Shown here one piece after another: positions 40,901 to 43,014 of a stretch of DNA of 43,014 nucleotides. The position numbers were made by a program, and so were the translations under genes. The DNA is from Branchiostoma floridae (lineage: Eukaryota > Chordata > Leptocardii > Amphioxiformes > Branchiostomatidae), in contig NW_023365693.1 in the NCBI RefSeq assembly GCF_000003815.2, forward strand, positions 41,588-84,601. Reading direction: 5' to 3'. The notes below the pieces were generated by a model that saw nothing but the letters and a program-made list of their open reading frames with translations, made no database searches and was not told the DNA's origin. Within the stretch, counting starts at the first letter, position 1. Every line of letters starts with the position of its first letter.

Positions 40901-42711
40901 TGCTCAGGGTTTAGAACATAGTTGGGATTGCTCCCGATTCCATCTTACATTTACTGTAAATGCAGAAACTTCCGTGGTGGTTTAATGTTCGCGTTTTTCG
41001 CGGTGGCCACTTTCACGCAAACTTAAACCACCGTGAACATTTTTCCATGGCAGTAAGAGACTACAGTCATGGTGCTATAGCGAACTTAAAAACCACCGCG
41101 AAATTAAATCACCGCAAACTTAAAATGCATTTACAGTAGTTGGGATTGCTCGCGATTCTATCTTACACTTAAGCAGAATTATAAGTATCTTAATGTATGC
41201 ACAGTACTATCCCACCTCAGGTTCAGGTTCACATTGTTGGGCATCATGCGCAGGAAGTTCTCATACGCAGTTGACCTCTGACCCTTTTCGAGACACCCGA
41301 TGTAGAGGTCAACGACCTGTAGAAGACAAGGACTTGAACTCCAAATGATGTGTCTACTGGCAAACAAAGCCTGGTTCTTTTTGGACAGTCTTCACTGTAT
41401 GGTACAGGCTTGAAAAGTTAGAAAACAGATTGCTCACTCATTCAAACACCCACACACTCATTCATACACACTCATTTACTCATTCATTATTTTATTTATT
41501 GAAAATGACAACAAGTCATTACACTGGGCCAGCCTAGGCAGTCTATTCAAGCTGATGACGGCTACGTAAGCTATGAGGAGCAGATGGAAGGTGCTGTAAA
41601 TCGGTTTGTTGATGTTAAAAATGAATGCAGAGCGTCTGAGAGTTTTTGGTTTGTAGCAGAGTTTTGACCTGGAGAACCATTAAGGAGGACTCCGGCTGAG
41701 AGAGACTGGCCGACAAGGTGGAGCACTGAAGAAGCTAGGGTTTGCCGTGCAGCCAATTTACTCATTCATTCATTCATTCATTCACACATTTACTCATCAC
41801 ATGTCATGCACATTCATTCATTCACGTATACACATTAATTCATTCATCCACTCATTTACACATACTTTCATTCATTCACTCATTCACACATACTCATTGA
41901 TTTACTCATTCAAATACCCACACATTCATTTACTCATTCACACATACAAACTCATTTACTCATTCATTCATCATTCTCTAACTCATGCACACACCTATGC
42001 ACTATCACATATTCATTCACTCCCTCACTCTCACACTCTTTCACTCAGGCATTCACTCCCTCCCTCTCTCCCTCCCTCATTCTCTCCCTCGCTCCCTCCA
42101 TCCGTTACCTTGTTGTGAAAGCTATAGTCCTGCCAGTGGCCCTGGCTGTGTTGCCGGGGGAAACTGGTCGGCATGGAGACAAGGCAGCGATTGGTCAGCT
42201 CCCTCAGGGTCTTTGTGGCGGCCATCTTGTCCTGCCTGGACTGTAACCTTGACAGATGGTGCTTCAAATATCTGAAATTATTCATAGCATGAAATTTCTA
42301 AACATGCTATTTGATTAACAGTCACATTCTGTAGTCTAAGTGGAATTTGATGCTAAGACGTTACATAGGAGGAATCAAGAATGTGTTGATTAAGACTTCT
42401 GAAAAAAACTTCAGATTTCGTGTTTCTGCAATTACATGTATTCTTATATCTTTCAACATTTTAATGAATTTTCCTGCACAAATGTTTACAGAAAAGCAAC
42501 AACCAAAACTCCCAATCCAAAGCAAAACCACTTCTTGAAATTCTAAGAGCGACTTCCATCCAAGCAATATGTTACGAGCCTTAGTAATAGTTTTAAACAG
42601 ACTTACTCCATCCAGACTGTCTGTACATCCCGGGTGCTGGTGAGACTACAGATGGCTGCCTCGTACACCTCCGCTGAGCTGGCATTATCACCCTGGAGAC
42701 CCAGCAACAAG
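37940..42711 (-). CDS. ZFC3H1: ZFC3H1 C-terminal region (partial; 5' part outside window)
   Basis: Seven minus-strand exons: 42711-42607, 42271-42109, 41316-41216, 40033-39932, 39292-39253, 38563-38493 and 38080-37940 (TGA at 37942-37940). Phases fit at every junction but the last. They encode about 240 residues of helical HAT/TPR-like repeats, with phrases such as YEAAICSLTSTRDVQTVWME, RCLVSMPTSFPRQHSQGHW, FHNKVVDLYIGC, VSRLYQAGKPG, LLWEK and ILFEAVYGAKEERVNAVISC. From memory these align with the extreme C-terminus of human ZFC3H1, with equal spacing over the segment ending VSRLYQ. ZFC3H1 is a large nuclear zinc-finger protein that bridges MTR4 to polyadenylated RNA (PAXT connection) for exosome decay. 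The zinc finger and N-terminus are outside the window. At the last junction the donor (CC|GTAAAC, phase 2) does not match the phase-0 frame of the final exon; a one-base homopolymer error is likely. Confidence 0.82.
38947..39145. mobile_element. Inverted-repeat element (family C) in a ZFC3H1 intron
   Basis: The element 38957-39135 starts AGTCTCCAAGCAGACCCTAC and ends GTAGGGTCTGCTTGGAGACT. Flanks CTGTTGCAAT (38947-38956) and ATGTTGCAAT (39136-39145) are a 9-of-10 direct repeat. Inner arms (GCTGGCAAGG, CCTTTGCCAGC) are also inverted. Confidence 0.85.
39718..39905. repeat. ~12- to 14-bp minisatellite
   Basis: Tandem units of AAAAGTGAAAGTTT and AAAAGTAAAAGTTT with slight variation, 26 bp beyond the donor of the ZFC3H1 exon at 39932. 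Confidence 0.85.
40385..40505 (+). mobile_element. Possible retroelement tail fragment
   Basis: CCACTGAAGAAGGTGTACAT then AGCGAAACTAGTTTGGCCG resembles the CTGANGAAGG...CGAAAC layout found at 4766-4796. No coding sequence is attached. Confidence 0.35.
40952..41138. mobile_element. Palindromic MITE with TACTGTAAATGCA ends
   Basis: TACTGTAAATGCA (40952-40964) and TGCATTTACAGTA (41126-41138) form perfect terminal inverted repeats. Inside are many CGCGGTGG, TTAAACCACC and TTCGCG phrases. About 30 bp on each side, with GTTGGGATTGCTC in common, are direct repeats of each other. Confidence 0.8.
41745..42100. repeat. (CATT)n-based and (CTCC)n low-complexity DNA
   Basis: Imperfect CATTCATT and ACTCATTCACACAT units, grading into CCCTCCCTC next to the donor of the ZFC3H1 exon at 42109. 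A shorter stretch of the same kind is at about 41438-41490. Confidence 0.9.
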
Positions 42712-42804
42712 CTGGGGACAAATAAACAAACAAGGTGAGACTTCAAACGGCCGACAGTATCAGACTAGGAGGCAAACATGAACATTACGTAACAGTATCT
42801 ATTC

Positions 42805-42975
42805 ATGACTAAGGGCCATTTTACAGGAGGCAAAAAAATGTCCTACGACATTCGACGTGTGTCCAAGGACACATGTTTTTGCCAGTGTAAAAATGAAAAC
42901 AACGCGCTGTGGTGCGCCGCAGTGTGGCACCATGCATCATTTTCATTTTTACATGGACAAAAAAAGCATTCTAGG
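42805..42975. repeat. Imperfect fold-back sequence
   Basis: GTGTAAAAATGAAAA (about 42885) is opposed by TTTTCATTTTTACATGG (about 42940). CCATTTTACAGG, GTCCTACGAC and TAGGACAC phrases give further partial inverted matches. Possibly a decayed element; located in a ZFC3H1 intron. Confidence 0.45.
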
Positions 42976-43014
42976 ACACGCGCTGATTGATATTATTGAT
43001 AACGTCACCGCAAG

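Overview
The window looks like nuclear DNA of an invertebrate chordate, most likely an amphioxus (Branchiostoma). It has small GT-AG exons in long AT-rich introns. It carries an insulin-like gene with an IGF-like C-terminal extension, a secreted LDLa-VWA-ZP protein, and the C-terminal exons of the animal protein ZFC3H1. It is dense in short non-autonomous inverted-repeat elements, SINE relics and satellites. The species call is inference. I saw no intact transposase, reverse transcriptase, rRNA, genuine tRNA or CRISPR array. Two 100-base N gaps (31568-31667, 35980-36079) mark scaffold joins.

Layout. 1-1065: minus-strand, head-to-head duplicate of the first two exons and promoter of the ZP-domain gene; it runs off the left edge. 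2360-3430: 51-bp minisatellite. 3620-4709: second copy of the 3' end of the insulin-like gene, truncated inside its last exon. 4712-4890: retroelement-like tail. 4894-16425: complete plus-strand gene of 19 coding exons, 1061 codons in continuous phase, encoding signal peptide, acidic Ser-Gly repeats, LDLa-like module, Cys-rich segment, VWA, Pro-rich linker and ZP domain. 18453-24986: two coding exons of an insulin-like peptide gene (minus), tail-to-tail with the ZP gene; its probable non-coding first exon and promoter, with two perfect CREs, are at 32587-32776. 37940-42711: last seven coding exons of ZFC3H1 (minus), continuing past the right edge. Everything between is introns and repeats.

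Most notable. (1) The ZP-domain gene has 11 Ser-Gly dipeptides in acidic context, carried on a run of duplicated small exons that are mostly symmetric phase 1-1; this predicts a glycosaminoglycan-bearing VWA-ZP matrix protein with splice-tunable attachment sites. (2) The locus is rearranged: an inverted duplicate of the ZP gene 5' end lies beside a truncated duplicate of the insulin-like gene 3' end. (3) The insulin-like gene has a long conserved tail after the A chain, a tandem-CRE promoter, and an intronic repeat array pairing CRE-like with forkhead-like sites. (4) Several inverted-repeat element families are present, some with clear target-site duplications.

The genes share no evident pathway: one is a matrix or secreted structural protein, one a hormone, and one a nuclear RNA-decay adaptor.
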